Below are positions 15,529 through 23,615 of a stretch of 64,000 nucleotides of DNA, piece after piece. Numbering within the stretch: position 1 is the first letter of the stretch; every line of letters begins with the position of its first letter. The DNA is from Klebsiella pneumoniae (GTDB lineage Bacteria > Pseudomonadota > Gammaproteobacteria > Pseudomonadales > UBA5518): assembly GCA_945862145.1 (NCBI GenBank), contig CAMAXE010000003.1, forward strand, positions 1-64,000, given 5' to 3'. The position numbers were made by a program, and so were the translations under genes. Below the pieces are notes generated by a model. The model did not search any database, was not told the DNA's origin, and worked only from the letters and a program-made list of their open reading frames with translations.

Positions 15529-16737
15529 CTACTCGGGGTGCGCGTGTTGCCGGATCCGGAATGCCATCACGCAGGCCGGCATCATGATCAGCGTCGTAAG
15601 GATGTAAGGGTAGTGCGGATTGATCTGGTAGAGCGCGGTGCCGGCAAGGGGGCCCACGATGAAGCCCAGTGCCGGCACCGCGGTGGTGATGCCCGCGGCC
15701 GCTCCCTGCTCGCGCGCGCTCACTGACAGCGATACCGCCGCCGTGAAACCCGGCCCGCAGAGCCCCATCCCCAGGCCCATGAAGCCCATCGACAGCGCAA
15801 ACAGCGGCAGCGAATCGGCGCGGATCAACAGCGCGAAGGCCAGCAGCAGCAGGGGCATCCCCGTGCGGAGCAGGATCATCGGGGGGATTTTCAGGCGCTG
15901 CACCAGCACCGTCTGTGCGAACAGTGAGGCCACCGCCGAGATGATCATGGTGAAGCCGAAGGTGCGGGCGGTGTCGCGGGCGTCCAGCAGCAGGGTGTCC
16001 TGGATGCGGAAGGCGAGCGTCTGCTGTACCACCGAGAAACCCGTGAACATTGCCAGACCTAGCGCGAGGTAGGGCACGTAGCGCCGGTCGAGCAGCGTCA
16101 GCTTGCCCTCGCCCCGGCCATACGGATGAGGCTGGCCGCGGTGTTCCAGGTGATGCTGTATCAGCAGTGCACAGGCGGCCGATGCCAGCGCGGCGAAGAT
16201 CAGCGGCGCGAGCAGGCTGATGGCGGCCAACATGCCCGCGATGGCGGGTCCGAGGATCGAGCCGATATTGTTCGCCGCGCTCAAGCGCCCCATGCCAGCG
16301 GCGCGGGTCACGGTAGTGGTGGTGTCGGCTATCAGGGCCGCGGTGCCGGGCGCAGTGGCTGACATCAGCATCGACTGCATCATCCGGGTGCCGATGATCA
16401 GGCCGTAGAGCAGGCTGCCGGCCAGAAAACCGTACATGCCCCCAGCAAACAGCGCGGCAAACACCAGCGTGCCCACGGCATAGCCCCACAGACCCACCAG
16501 GATCACGGGCTTGCGACCCCAGCGGTCGCTGATGCGCCCCCAGATGCGGCTGGTCACAAAGAACACCAGCGACGAGGCCGAGATGATCGCCCCGATCGCG
16601 AACTCACCCAGGTGGATCTCGCGGCCAAGCGAGGGGAGTGTGGCCATCACGATGGTCTGACCCATGCCGTGCGCGAAGACGCCCGCATAAGGCACCAGTT
16701 CGACGAGACGGCTGGGAGAGCGAGGCCGGAGCGGCAT
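15529..16737 (-). CDS. Major facilitator superfamily transporter (TetA-like drug/metabolite exporter)
   Basis: About 402 residues from ATG 16737 (MPLRPRSPSRLVELVPY); the open frame starts further upstream at 16857, but that extension is hydrophilic and unlikely. There are about 12 transmembrane segments in two halves. The motif A loop between TM2 and TM3 reads SRIWGRISDRWGRKPVIL, and a Pro/Gly-rich TM5 region follows (GRLSAANNIGSILGPAIAGMLA, motif C-like), which is typical of proton-driven antiporters. The substrate is not predictable. It converges with phoH and is divergent from cysH. Confidence 0.85.
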   Translation of the reverse strand: MPLRPRSPSRLVELVPYAGVFAHGMGQTIVMATLPSLGREIHLGEFAIGAIISASSLVFFVTSRIWGRISDRWGRKPVILVGLWGYAVGTLVFAALFAGGMYGFLAGSLLYGLIIGTRMMQSMLMSATAPGTAALIADTTTTVTRAAGMGRLSAANNIGSILGPAIAGMLAAISLLAPLIFAALASAACALLIQHHLEHRGQPHPYGRGEGKLTLLDRRYVPYLALGLAMFTGFSVVQQTLAFRIQDTLLLDARDTARTFGFTMIISAVASLFAQTVLVQRLKIPPMILLRTGMPLLLLAFALLIRADSLPLFALSMGFMGLGMGLCGPGFTAAVSLSVSAREQGAAAGITTAVPALGFIVGPLAGTALYQINPHYPYILTTLIMMPACVMAFRIRQHAHPE

Positions 16738-16861
16738 GAGGGGGTCCAATATCCGGGGGATCGACGATGGTAGTCGTGGCTCGCCGGCCACCCCATCAAA
16801 ACGGCACAATTGCCGCCCGCTGCCCACCGGTGTTTCGCGCATAACGTTATGGCGCATCGGT

Positions 16862-16891
16862 CTGACCCGGCAGGGGAAGCTTTTTTATAAT
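16862..16891 (+). promoter_or_regulatory. Sigma-70 promoter for cysH
   Basis: CTGACC (16862-16867), 18 bases, then a perfect TATAAT (16886-16891), preceded by a T run. It lies about 30 bases before the preferred cysH start codon at 16923, giving a short leader. Confidence 0.5.
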
Positions 16892-16922
16892 CCGCGGGTC
16901 GATCAGCAGGATGTCCGCCGCC

Positions 16923-17585
16923 ATGGGGTTGGCAGCTATTACCACCCAGCGCTTTGCCGCGGCCGAACTGGCCGTCATAAACAGGGATCTTGCGGACTGC
17001 AGCGCGCAGGAGATTGTGCGCTGGGCGCTCGGTACCGGGCTGCGCCCTTTTCTCAGCACCTCCTTCGGGCCGCAGGCCGCGGTCATGCTCGATGTGGTGA
17101 GCAGCGTGGATCCCTCGGTGCCGGTTGTCTGGGTGGATACCGGATACAACCTCCGCGACACCTACGAGGTGGCGGATAAACTCATGCAGCGACTGCCGCT
17201 CAACATGCAGGTCTACACGCCACGCATGAGTGCGGAGCGCTGGAATGCCCTCTACGGGGGTATTCCCCAGTTGGACGAGCCGGAACTCCACGAGCAATTC
17301 ACCCGCAACATCAAGATCGAACCCTTCGAGCGCGCGCTGAGCGAGCTGCAGCCGCAGCTCTGGCTCACCGGCATCCGCCAGTCGGAGACGGCGTTCCGTC
17401 AGGGCCTCGATATCGTCACCTGGGATGGCCTGCGGGGCATGCTCCGCGTGGCGCCGATATTCCGCTGGAGTGAGCAGGATCTGCGGGAATACGTGCGCAG
17501 TCGCGAGTTACCGAGTTGCCGGCATTACTTCGACCCCACCAAGGTCGATGACGGTCGCGAGTGCGGACTGCACACGGGACTTTAG
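16923..17585 (+). CDS. cysH: Phosphoadenosine phosphosulphate reductase CysH
   Basis: 220 residues from ATG 16923, which has AGGA eight bases upstream; an in-frame ATG at 16911 would add four residues. The adenine nucleotide alpha-hydrolase fold is evident: the P-loop-like STSFGPQAAVMLDVV, the PVVWVDTGYNLRDTYEVAD segment, and WLTGIRQSETAFRQGLDIV. The C-terminal ECGLH motif carries the single catalytic cysteine. The paired CC motifs of APS reductases that bind an iron-sulphur cluster are missing, so the substrate is PAPS, with thioredoxin or glutaredoxin as reductant. It makes sulphite for cysteine synthesis. The gene stands alone; cysI/cysJ are not adjacent. Confidence 0.93.
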   Translation: MGLAAITTQRFAAAELAVINRDLADCSAQEIVRWALGTGLRPFLSTSFGPQAAVMLDVVSSVDPSVPVVWVDTGYNLRDTYEVADKLMQRLPLNMQVYTPRMSAERWNALYGGIPQLDEPELHEQFTRNIKIEPFERALSELQPQLWLTGIRQSETAFRQGLDIVTWDGLRGMLRVAPIFRWSEQDLREYVRSRELPSCRHYFDPTKVDDGRECGLHTGL

Positions 17586-17665
17586 GTTCAGCAAGAGTTG
17601 CCTCACGCCCTGGAGGCCCTGTCGCGTGACCCCCCGGCTGCCTTGCAGCCAGATGTAGAGCCGGG

Positions 17666-18043
17666 CTAGTTCGGCAGTTCGATCCGGATCACCGCACGGC
17701 TGGCGATTTTTCGGCCCAGCCAGGCGCCGACATCGAGCGCCCGCATCTGCCATCCATATTTGTGGCGCAAGGCGCGAAACGCCGCCGCGCGCTCTGCGCG
17801 GTCAGTTACCAGAGAGGCCGTAGCGTCCGTCCATGCGCCGGCTAGTCCGCCACGCCAGTCGCAGGGCGCCACGCGAGCGCGCCCGGAATTACGCAGCCGC
17901 TTGACCTTGCCGGCCTCGCCCGCGGAGAAGGCGTACAGGCATCCCCCGTGCAGCGCGAACCAGACGGGGGTGGGCACCAGCACGCCGCTCTTGCGGAAGG
18001 TGCCGAGGCAGAGATAACGCGTGCTGTCGTGGAAGTGTTCCAT
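17666..18043 (-). CDS. Pyridoxamine-phosphate-oxidase-fold (PPOX class) protein
   Basis: 125 residues. The split beta-barrel signature is ryLCLGTFRKSGVLVPTPVWFALHGGCLYAFSAGEAGKVKRLRNSGRARVAPCDWRG shortened here to its key pieces: TFRKSG, PVWFALHGG, AGKVKRLRN and ARVAPCD. This is the pattern of PPOX-class, FMN- or F420-binding proteins. The F420-dependent subgroup is named after actinobacterial members; in a proteobacterium flavin or haem-type ligands are equally possible. It is a small cytoplasmic monocistronic gene, convergent with cysH. Its biochemical role is not known. Confidence 0.75.
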   Translation of the reverse strand: MEHFHDSTRYLCLGTFRKSGVLVPTPVWFALHGGCLYAFSAGEAGKVKRLRNSGRARVAPCDWRGGLAGAWTDATASLVTDRAERAAAFRALRHKYGWQMRALDVGAWLGRKIASRAVIRIELPN

Positions 18044-18119
18044 GCGGCGCTCCCGGGAGGTGCCTCATGTTACACGGGGGCGTGGCCATGGCCGCCGATC
18101 GATGACATCCAGAGCAAAC

Positions 18120-19091
18120 TCAGGCGGTGGCCACGGCCAGTGCGCGACGGGGTGCGGGGTGTCCTTCCACCGTGAGCGATGGATCCCGGGGATCGAGGAA
18201 ATCCGCGAGCGATTCGAAGTGCATCCACGCAGTGCGTCGCTGTTCGTCTGCGGTGGTGAGGCCGGTGTGGGCGATCCGCGCATCACGGAAACCTGCCTCG
18301 CGCAGCCAGCCGAGCAGGGTGTTGCAGCTGGGTATCGACCAGACGTTGCGCATCTTTGCGTAGCGTTCCCCGGGCACCAGCACGGCGCCTGCAGCCGCAT
18401 CGATGAAGAGCGTCTCGAGTACCAGTTCCCCACCCGCGCGTAGCTGTCCGTGCAACTCCCGCAGGTGTCCGATCGGGTCGCGGCGGTGGTAGATCACGCC
18501 CATCGAGAACACGGTGTCGAAGCAGTGGCTCTGCGCGGGCAGATCCTCGCTGCCCAGCGGCAGCAGCACCACGGCGGCCGCGGGCTGCTGGCGCTTGAAA
18601 GCCTGGAACTGGGCGATGCAGCGGGCGGCCGGATCGACGCCCAGCACGAAGCCCGCACCTGCGCCCAACATGCGCCAGGCGTAGTAGCCGTTGCCGCAGC
18701 CAACATCGAGCACGCGGCGGCCCGCAAGCGGTGTGATGGCCGCAGCCACCCGCGCCCACTTGAGGTCCGAGCGCCACTCGCTGTCGATCGGGATACCGAG
18801 GATTTCGAAGGGGCCCTTGCGCCAGGGATGCAGCGCGAGCAAGGCCTCGTGCAGCCGTGTGCGTGCACCGGCATCGAGGTCGGTTGCGGCGCCCATGCGC
18901 ACCACCGGCGAGTCCAGTTCCGCCCTGAGCCCCGGCACCACCGGCATGGCCGCAAGTGCCGCCTCGAATACTGCCGCGTCGCGGTTGGGTGGGGCCCCGC
19001 GTGCCCGCTCCAGCGCTGCTTCGAAGTCGCCGCGTAAGGCACCCAGCGGAGCCGCTGCGAGCTCCCGCCGGAGGATCTCGCCGATGCTCAC
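18120..19091 (-). CDS. cmoB: tRNA U34 carboxymethyltransferase CmoB
   Basis: 323 residues from GTG 19091, exactly the length of the E. coli enzyme. The GTG is chosen because it overlaps the cmoA stop (GTGA). CmoB transfers a carboxymethyl group from carboxy-SAM, made by CmoA, to 5-hydroxyuridine at tRNA wobble position 34. Visible motifs are WRKGPFEILGIPIDSEWRSDLKW, the SAM loop VLDVGCGNGYYAWRMLGAGA, FSMGVIYHRRDPIGHL, and KMRNVWSIPS followed by RTAWMHFESLADFLDP. It is third in the chain HDOD-cmoA-cmoB. Confidence 0.95.
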   Translation of the reverse strand: MSIGEILRRELAAAPLGALRGDFEAALERARGAPPNRDAAVFEAALAAMPVVPGLRAELDSPVVRMGAATDLDAGARTRLHEALLALHPWRKGPFEILGIPIDSEWRSDLKWARVAAAITPLAGRRVLDVGCGNGYYAWRMLGAGAGFVLGVDPAARCIAQFQAFKRQQPAAAVVLLPLGSEDLPAQSHCFDTVFSMGVIYHRRDPIGHLRELHGQLRAGGELVLETLFIDAAAGAVLVPGERYAKMRNVWSIPSCNTLLGWLREAGFRDARIAHTGLTTADEQRRTAWMHFESLADFLDPRDPSLTVEGHPAPRRALAVATA

Positions 19092-19825
19092 CGGATCGCC
19101 AGCACGGAGACGAAATTGAGGCACTGCAGGACCACCGTCACCTGCGAGAAACCGGCGGCGAACAGTCTCGCGCGGTGGACCGCCAGCGTTTCGGGCACCA
19201 GCACGTTCTCGATGGCGTTGCGTTTGCGGGCGATCTCGAGTGCGCTGTAGCCTTGCTGGGCCTTGAATTCGTGGTGCAGTTCGCCCAGCAGTTCCTGCTC
19301 CCGAGGATCCTCGAAGGCAAGCTTCTCGGAGAGCACCAGCGCGCCGCCCGGCAGCAACGCGGCATTGATGCGCGCCAGCAGTGGCGTGCGCGCCTCGAGC
19401 GGGATGAACTGCAGGGTGAAATTCAGCGCCACCAGCGAACTTGCCGTGATCCCGACATCGAGTATGTCGGCGCAGAGGAGCTCTACCGGAGCGGCGGCGG
19501 TGTCCAGTGCCACGATCTCGCGGGCGCGCGCGATCATGGGGGCGGAACTGTCGATGCCCACGATGCGCACGCCCTCGGGCACGTGGTGGCGCATGGCGAG
19601 TGTGGAGGCGGCTAGCGAACAGCCGAGGTCGTGGCAGCTGCTGCCGGGTTGTGCGAAGCGCCGCGCGGCCACGGCCAGCATTTGCAGCGTGAGTCCATAG
19701 CCGGGTACCGAGCGCGCGATCATGTCCTGGAACACACCGGCCACGGCGGCATCGAAACGGAACGGCAGTTGCTCCGCGGATTCCATGGCGTAGAGGGTGT
19801 CGGGTCCGCCCGTGGGCGGAGTCAC
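19088..19825 (-). CDS. cmoA: Carboxy-S-adenosylmethionine synthase CmoA
   Basis: 245 residues from GTG 19825 (VTPPTGGPDTLYAMESAEQL), whose start codon overlaps the HDOD stop as GTGA; DTLY aligns with the DTLF near the start of E. coli CmoA. CmoA makes carboxy-SAM from SAM and prephenate. Motifs: FDAAVAGVFQDMIARSVPGYGL, the SAM-binding HDLGCSLAASTLAM, VGIDSSAPMIARAR, and LNFTLQFIPLEAR. The reading frame is open far upstream to 21064, but that part lies antisense to or within other genes and is not coding. Prephenate supply comes from the aromatic pathway encoded later in the window. Confidence 0.95.
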   Translation of the reverse strand: MTPPTGGPDTLYAMESAEQLPFRFDAAVAGVFQDMIARSVPGYGLTLQMLAVAARRFAQPGSSCHDLGCSLAASTLAMRHHVPEGVRIVGIDSSAPMIARAREIVALDTAAAPVELLCADILDVGITASSLVALNFTLQFIPLEARTPLLARINAALLPGGALVLSEKLAFEDPREQELLGELHHEFKAQQGYSALEIARKRNAIENVLVPETLAVHRARLFAAGFSQVTVVLQCLNFVSVLAIR

Positions 19826-20943
19826 GACGGCGCCTCCCCCCGTTCCGGGAAAACGGCGCTCCACAGCGTCTTTGCCTGCGGCGCAGGCAGGCCCTTGCGT
19901 TGCAGCAGCACGAGCAGTTCGGTCGGGTCCTGTCCGAGCTCCTCCTCGAGTATCGAGCCCATGCCGCAGAGCCTCCCGAAGTAGAGCGATCGCGCCAGCG
20001 GGCTCATGGCATCGACGCCGCGGCGTGCGGCGTGCTCGGCGAGCGCTTCGCGCAGGGGCACCGGCAGGTCCCAATCCCGGGCGATGAGCCCTGCCAGCAC
20101 CTCGGCGCGTTCGTCGATCAGCCGCGTGAACACCTCGGCGCGCGGGAGTGAGCCCGAGGCCTGCTGATAGGTCGAGACGGTCAGCCTGAACAGCACGATG
20201 TAACTGAGGTGGTAAAGCAGGGTGAGCAGGTGTGCGGCGAAGCTGTCGCAATCGCGCGTGATCCGCGCGTAGGCCTGAGCGCCCAGCGCCGAGCGTTGGG
20301 CGAGTGACCAGATGGTGACGGAAAACTGCTCGAAGTAGCCGCGCGGCACCTGGAACACGGGCTGCATCACGGTGCTCGCCACCAGCGAGCGCAGCCCTTC
20401 CATGCCGAGCATCACCACCGCACGGCCGAGGGTGTCGATCGGGTCCTTGCCCACCCGGTAGTAGGAGCTGTTGGCCATGCGCAGCACGTCTCCGGTGAGC
20501 ACCGGGTCCTGCATGATGATTTCGACCAGTTCTTTCAGCGAGCTCTCGCTGTTCTTGATGGCGGCGAGCAGGCGCGGAATGATCAGCGGCTTGCGCGGGA
20601 AAAACTCGCGATCGGTGACGGCCTGCGCGAGCGAGGCGCGCACGCTGGCCATCACGGCCTCGTGTTCGCCCAGCACGGCATAGTTGAAGTTGGTGGTGCC
20701 GAAGGCCTTGCGGTAGACCTCGAGCGTCATGAGCTCCAGCGAGGGGTCGAGGTAGGGGATTGGCATTCCGTCCCCGAAGCTGTGTCGGTCCTCCTGCGGC
20801 AGCAGCTCCGACAGCCCCCACGAGCCGTCCCTGCCGCCGGTCTGGGCGCGGCCGCGCAGACGCGCCAGGACAACCACCAGCATAACCAGCAGTATTGCTG
20901 CCAGCAGCACGGCGATACGCATCATGAATGGATCCGGCGCCAT
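19822..20943 (-). CDS. Membrane-anchored HDOD-domain protein
   Basis: 373 residues. One N-terminal transmembrane helix at about residues 9-28 (IAVLLAAILLVMLVVVLARL) is followed by a linker and an HDOD domain (about 110-310), recognisable from PRLLAAIKNSESSLKELVEIIMQDPVLTGDVLRMANSSYYR and IDTLGRAVVMLGMEGLRSLVAS. HDOD domains are HD-related but usually lack catalytic metal ligands and act in signalling. Alternative starts at 20925 or 20922 would shorten only the tail before the helix. It is coupled by GTGA to cmoA, an arrangement that links a signalling protein with tRNA modification. It is divergent from the ABC1 kinase. Confidence 0.85.
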   Translation of the reverse strand: MAPDPFMMRIAVLLAAILLVMLVVVLARLRGRAQTGGRDGSWGLSELLPQEDRHSFGDGMPIPYLDPSLELMTLEVYRKAFGTTNFNYAVLGEHEAVMASVRASLAQAVTDREFFPRKPLIIPRLLAAIKNSESSLKELVEIIMQDPVLTGDVLRMANSSYYRVGKDPIDTLGRAVVMLGMEGLRSLVASTVMQPVFQVPRGYFEQFSVTIWSLAQRSALGAQAYARITRDCDSFAAHLLTLLYHLSYIVLFRLTVSTYQQASGSLPRAEVFTRLIDERAEVLAGLIARDWDLPVPLREALAEHAARRGVDAMSPLARSLYFGRLCGMGSILEEELGQDPTELLVLLQRKGLPAPQAKTLWSAVFPERGEAPS

Positions 20944-21029
20944 GGGGTGGTTCGCACGCTGACCGCGGGGATTCAGGGAGGATTATAGTCGGCGTCAGAG
21001 GAAACGACGTATTACCGACGCGCCGGGTA

Positions 21030-22412
21030 GTGGCGCGTAGAGAGGGTAAACCGCTGGACCGCATCCTTACAGGCAGTTTCGAGCGCCGCCTGCGCCTTAC
21101 GCGCAGCGGTCTGCTGGCGGGAACGCGCTATATGGCGCAGGCCGCGGGATCGCTGCTGGCGCCGCCACTGGAGCGCGAGGCCCGGCGGCGTACCGCGCTG
21201 GGCGAGCAGGCGCGCTTCCTGGTAGGGGAACTGGGCCGCCTGAAGGGCGGCGTCGTCAAAGTCGGCCAGATGATGGCCATTTACGGCGAGCACTTCCTTC
21301 CGGAGGAGGTCACGGCGGCCCTGCACACGCTGGAGGACCGCACCACCGCGCTCGGTTGGAGCGCGATCCGCCGCGAGTTGCAGCGTGAACTCGGCTCGCG
21401 TCGGTTGGCGGAGCTGGAGATCGATCCGGTGCCGATCGCGGCGGCCTCGCTGGGACAGGTGCATTTGGCGCGGCGGCGCAGCGAGGGCCGTGCAATATGC
21501 CTCAAGGTGCAGTACCCGGGTGTCGCGGACTCCATCGACGCCGACATCGACGCTGTGGCCGGTCTGCTGCGACTTGGGCGACTCGCGGGCGCCGCCCCGG
21601 GCGCGGATTTCTCGGGTTGGCTTGACGCGGTGCGTGGCATGCTGCGCCGCGAGGTGGATTACCGGCTCGAGGCGCTCACCACGGTGAGCTACCACCGGCG
21701 GTTGCGGCGTGATCCGCGTTTCGTGGTGCCTGAGGTGATAGAGGAATACTCCACGGCCCATGTGCTGGCCACCAGCTTTGAGCACGGGTTCGGCGTGACC
21801 AGCGCCGCTGTCGAGGCACTCCCGCTGGAGCGTCGCAGCCGCCTGGGGCGCGAATTTCTCGATCTCTTCCTGCGGGAAGTTTTCGAGTGGCGCGAGTTGC
21901 AGACCGATCCCAATTTCGGCAACTACCGGATCCGTCCCGCGAGTTCCTCGCGCGGCAGGGACAAGCTCGTGCTGCTCGATTTCGGCGCCGTGCAGCCCTT
22001 TCCCGACAGTTTCATCGAGCCGCTGCGCGAGATGATCCGCGGCGCCTATCTCGGCGACCTCGATCGGGTGTTGCGGGGAGCGCTCGCTCTGCATTTCGTG
22101 GAGCCGCATTACCCGGAGGAGGCCCAGCGCTCCTTTGCCGAGATTTGCGCCGGCGTGATCGAACCGCTCACGGCGCGCGGCTCAAGCATCCCGCCGTCGG
22201 CTATGGGTGTGAGTGGCGCCTACAGCTGGCGCAACAGCGACTTGCCCAACCGCGTGGCCCGGCGTGCCGCCAAGGCCTCTTTCAGTCCGTATTTCGAGCT
22301 GCCACCTCGGGAATTCGTGTTCCTGAATCGCAAACTGATCGGTGTCTACACCTTCATAGCGGTGCTCGGCGCCGAATTCGACGGCGCGGATATCATCGAG
22401 CGCTACCTGTAG
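21030..22412 (+). CDS. ABC1/UbiB-family atypical kinase (AarF-like)
   Basis: 460 residues from GTG 21030; an ATG at 20928 would add 34 residues overlapping the divergent HDOD gene, and relatives begin with a segment like KPLDRILTGSFERRLRLTRSGL. ABC1 hallmarks are the KxGQ helix (LKGGVVKVGQMMAIYGEHFLPEEV), the Ala-rich nucleotide loop PIAAASLGQVHLARRR, CLKVQYPGVADSIDADI with the Lys, and LQTDPNFGNYRI plus VLLDFGAVQPFPD for metal and catalysis. The family supports ubiquinone synthesis or other isoprenoid-lipid functions. It is not beside ubiE/ubiJ, so it is probably a paralogue of UbiB rather than UbiB itself. Confidence 0.88.
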   Translation: MARREGKPLDRILTGSFERRLRLTRSGLLAGTRYMAQAAGSLLAPPLEREARRRTALGEQARFLVGELGRLKGGVVKVGQMMAIYGEHFLPEEVTAALHTLEDRTTALGWSAIRRELQRELGSRRLAELEIDPVPIAAASLGQVHLARRRSEGRAICLKVQYPGVADSIDADIDAVAGLLRLGRLAGAAPGADFSGWLDAVRGMLRREVDYRLEALTTVSYHRRLRRDPRFVVPEVIEEYSTAHVLATSFEHGFGVTSAAVEALPLERRSRLGREFLDLFLREVFEWRELQTDPNFGNYRIRPASSSRGRDKLVLLDFGAVQPFPDSFIEPLREMIRGAYLGDLDRVLRGALALHFVEPHYPEEAQRSFAEICAGVIEPLTARGSSIPPSAMGVSGAYSWRNSDLPNRVARRAAKASFSPYFELPPREFVFLNRKLIGVYTFIAVLGAEFDGADIIERYL

Positions 22413-22435
22413 CCTGCCCGGGTCGTGCCGGGCCG

Positions 22436-23302
22436 TCAGGGTGTTCGCGCCAGCGCGTCGCGCAACCGGCGCGCCCGGTCCTTGATCACCGCCCGGTTGC
22501 CCGGGCCTGCGCGGAGCAGGAGTTTCTGCGCGTCTGGCAGGGATTCCAACGCGGGATCGGCGTACTTGTAGAACACGGCGGGTTGTACCAGTTCGATCTC
22601 ACCCTCAAGATCAGGCGCCGCGAGCAACAGTTCGAGCCCCCCGATCAGGGCGCCTCTTACGGTGCCACCATCCGTGCCCAGTTCCCCCCAAGCCTGCTGC
22701 AGCAGGGGTTCGTAGCGGTTGAACCAGCCGGCGAGGGCGTTGGCATCCAGTGCGGCCACGGTGTCCGTGAGCACGTCATAGCGACTGAAATTGCCCGGGG
22801 CAAGGAAAATGCGGTCTTCGCGCTCGACGACCTGCATCTTGCCTGTGGGCGATGGTATGGGCAGACGATCGCGTAGCAGCTTGCCCCGGCCGAAGCTCTC
22901 CGCCAGCACGGCGATGCGGCGCAGCAATTCGGTGGGTACCAGCGCGGGTTGGGCGGTCGTCGGCAGCACATCGCCAAGCGAGGCGCGCACTTCAGGATCG
23001 CTTGCTTCCAGCGTTGGCAAGGGCGGCGCTTCGATCGCCGGAGCGCCCATGTCCACGGGTGGCGGTTGAACCCGCGTCGGTGTTGCCGTGGACGGCGCCG
23101 CGGCAGCGGGCGTGGCTGGCGCCGAGATCTGCCCCCCGATGGTCTGCACGGCGACCGGTGACAAACGCGTATCGGTGGAAACCAGCAGCGAGCGAACGGC
23201 CCAGCCCAGCCCTACGAGCACGCCGAGCGCGAGCACGGCAAACAGCAGGGGGCGTCGGCGCGGTGGCAGCCCGCCTATTCGGTCCGTGCCTTCGGCTTGC
23301 AT
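22436..23302 (-). CDS. DUF3014-domain membrane protein
   Basis: 288 residues. A short cytoplasmic start (Arg/Pro-rich) is followed by one transmembrane helix at about 18-40 (RPLLFAVLALGVLVGLGWAV), then a Pro/Ala/Thr-rich linker (55-100) and a C-terminal domain (about 105-285) with LLRRIAVLAESFGRGKLLRDRLPIPSPTGKMQV and LVQPAVFYKYADPALESLPDAQKLLLRAGPGN. This matches DUF3014, a family of anchored periplasmic proteins of unknown function common in proteobacteria. It converges with the ABC1 kinase gene, separated by only 23 bases containing a 6-base GCCCGG/CCGGGC hairpin. Confidence 0.8.
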   Translation of the reverse strand: MQAEGTDRIGGLPPRRRPLLFAVLALGVLVGLGWAVRSLLVSTDTRLSPVAVQTIGGQISAPATPAAAAPSTATPTRVQPPPVDMGAPAIEAPPLPTLEASDPEVRASLGDVLPTTAQPALVPTELLRRIAVLAESFGRGKLLRDRLPIPSPTGKMQVVEREDRIFLAPGNFSRYDVLTDTVAALDANALAGWFNRYEPLLQQAWGELGTDGGTVRGALIGGLELLLAAPDLEGEIELVQPAVFYKYADPALESLPDAQKLLLRAGPGNRAVIKDRARRLRDALARTP

Positions 23303-23432
23303 GGCTGTCTCCTTGTCGATGTGCTGGCCGGGAGGCTAGACCGCTGTGACCGGTGGGTCAAACGCGCCTTGCCGCTCCGCGCCGTGCCCGCTAAGGTCTC
23401 CCCGCCACGCGACTCCACCAGGAGATCTCCCG

Positions 23433-23615
23433 ATGAGTCTGAGGCTGCCGCTCCTTGCGGCGATCACTGCAGCGCTTGCATGGAATTTCGAGCGCCCCGT
23501 GTACCGCCACAAATGGGGACATGCGCTCAGTTTTGTGCTCGGCTGGCTGGTGGGTGAGTTGGCGCCCTTCGTGGTCGCAGTGGAGGTGCTGCTGGTGCTG
23601 GCGGAGGATCGCTAA
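23433..23615 (+). CDS. Small hydrophobic membrane protein, 60 residues
   Basis: The start at ATG 23433 is set by AGGAG nine bases upstream; the frame runs back to 23346 without a comparable signal. Two hydrophobic segments, LRLPLLAAITAALAW and ALSFVLGWLVGELAPFVVAVEVLLVL, flank a basic/aromatic loop NFERPVYRHKWGHA. No family was recognised. Its 3' end overlaps the end of the HD-GYP gene by four bases on the opposite strand. Confidence 0.6.
   Translation: MSLRLPLLAAITAALAWNFERPVYRHKWGHALSFVLGWLVGELAPFVVAVEVLLVLAEDR

Noticed and set aside
19826-21064. Upstream extension of the cmoA frame giving a 658-residue protein
   Set aside because: The extra part lies in another frame of the HDOD gene; the GTGA overlap at 19825 and homology mark the true start.
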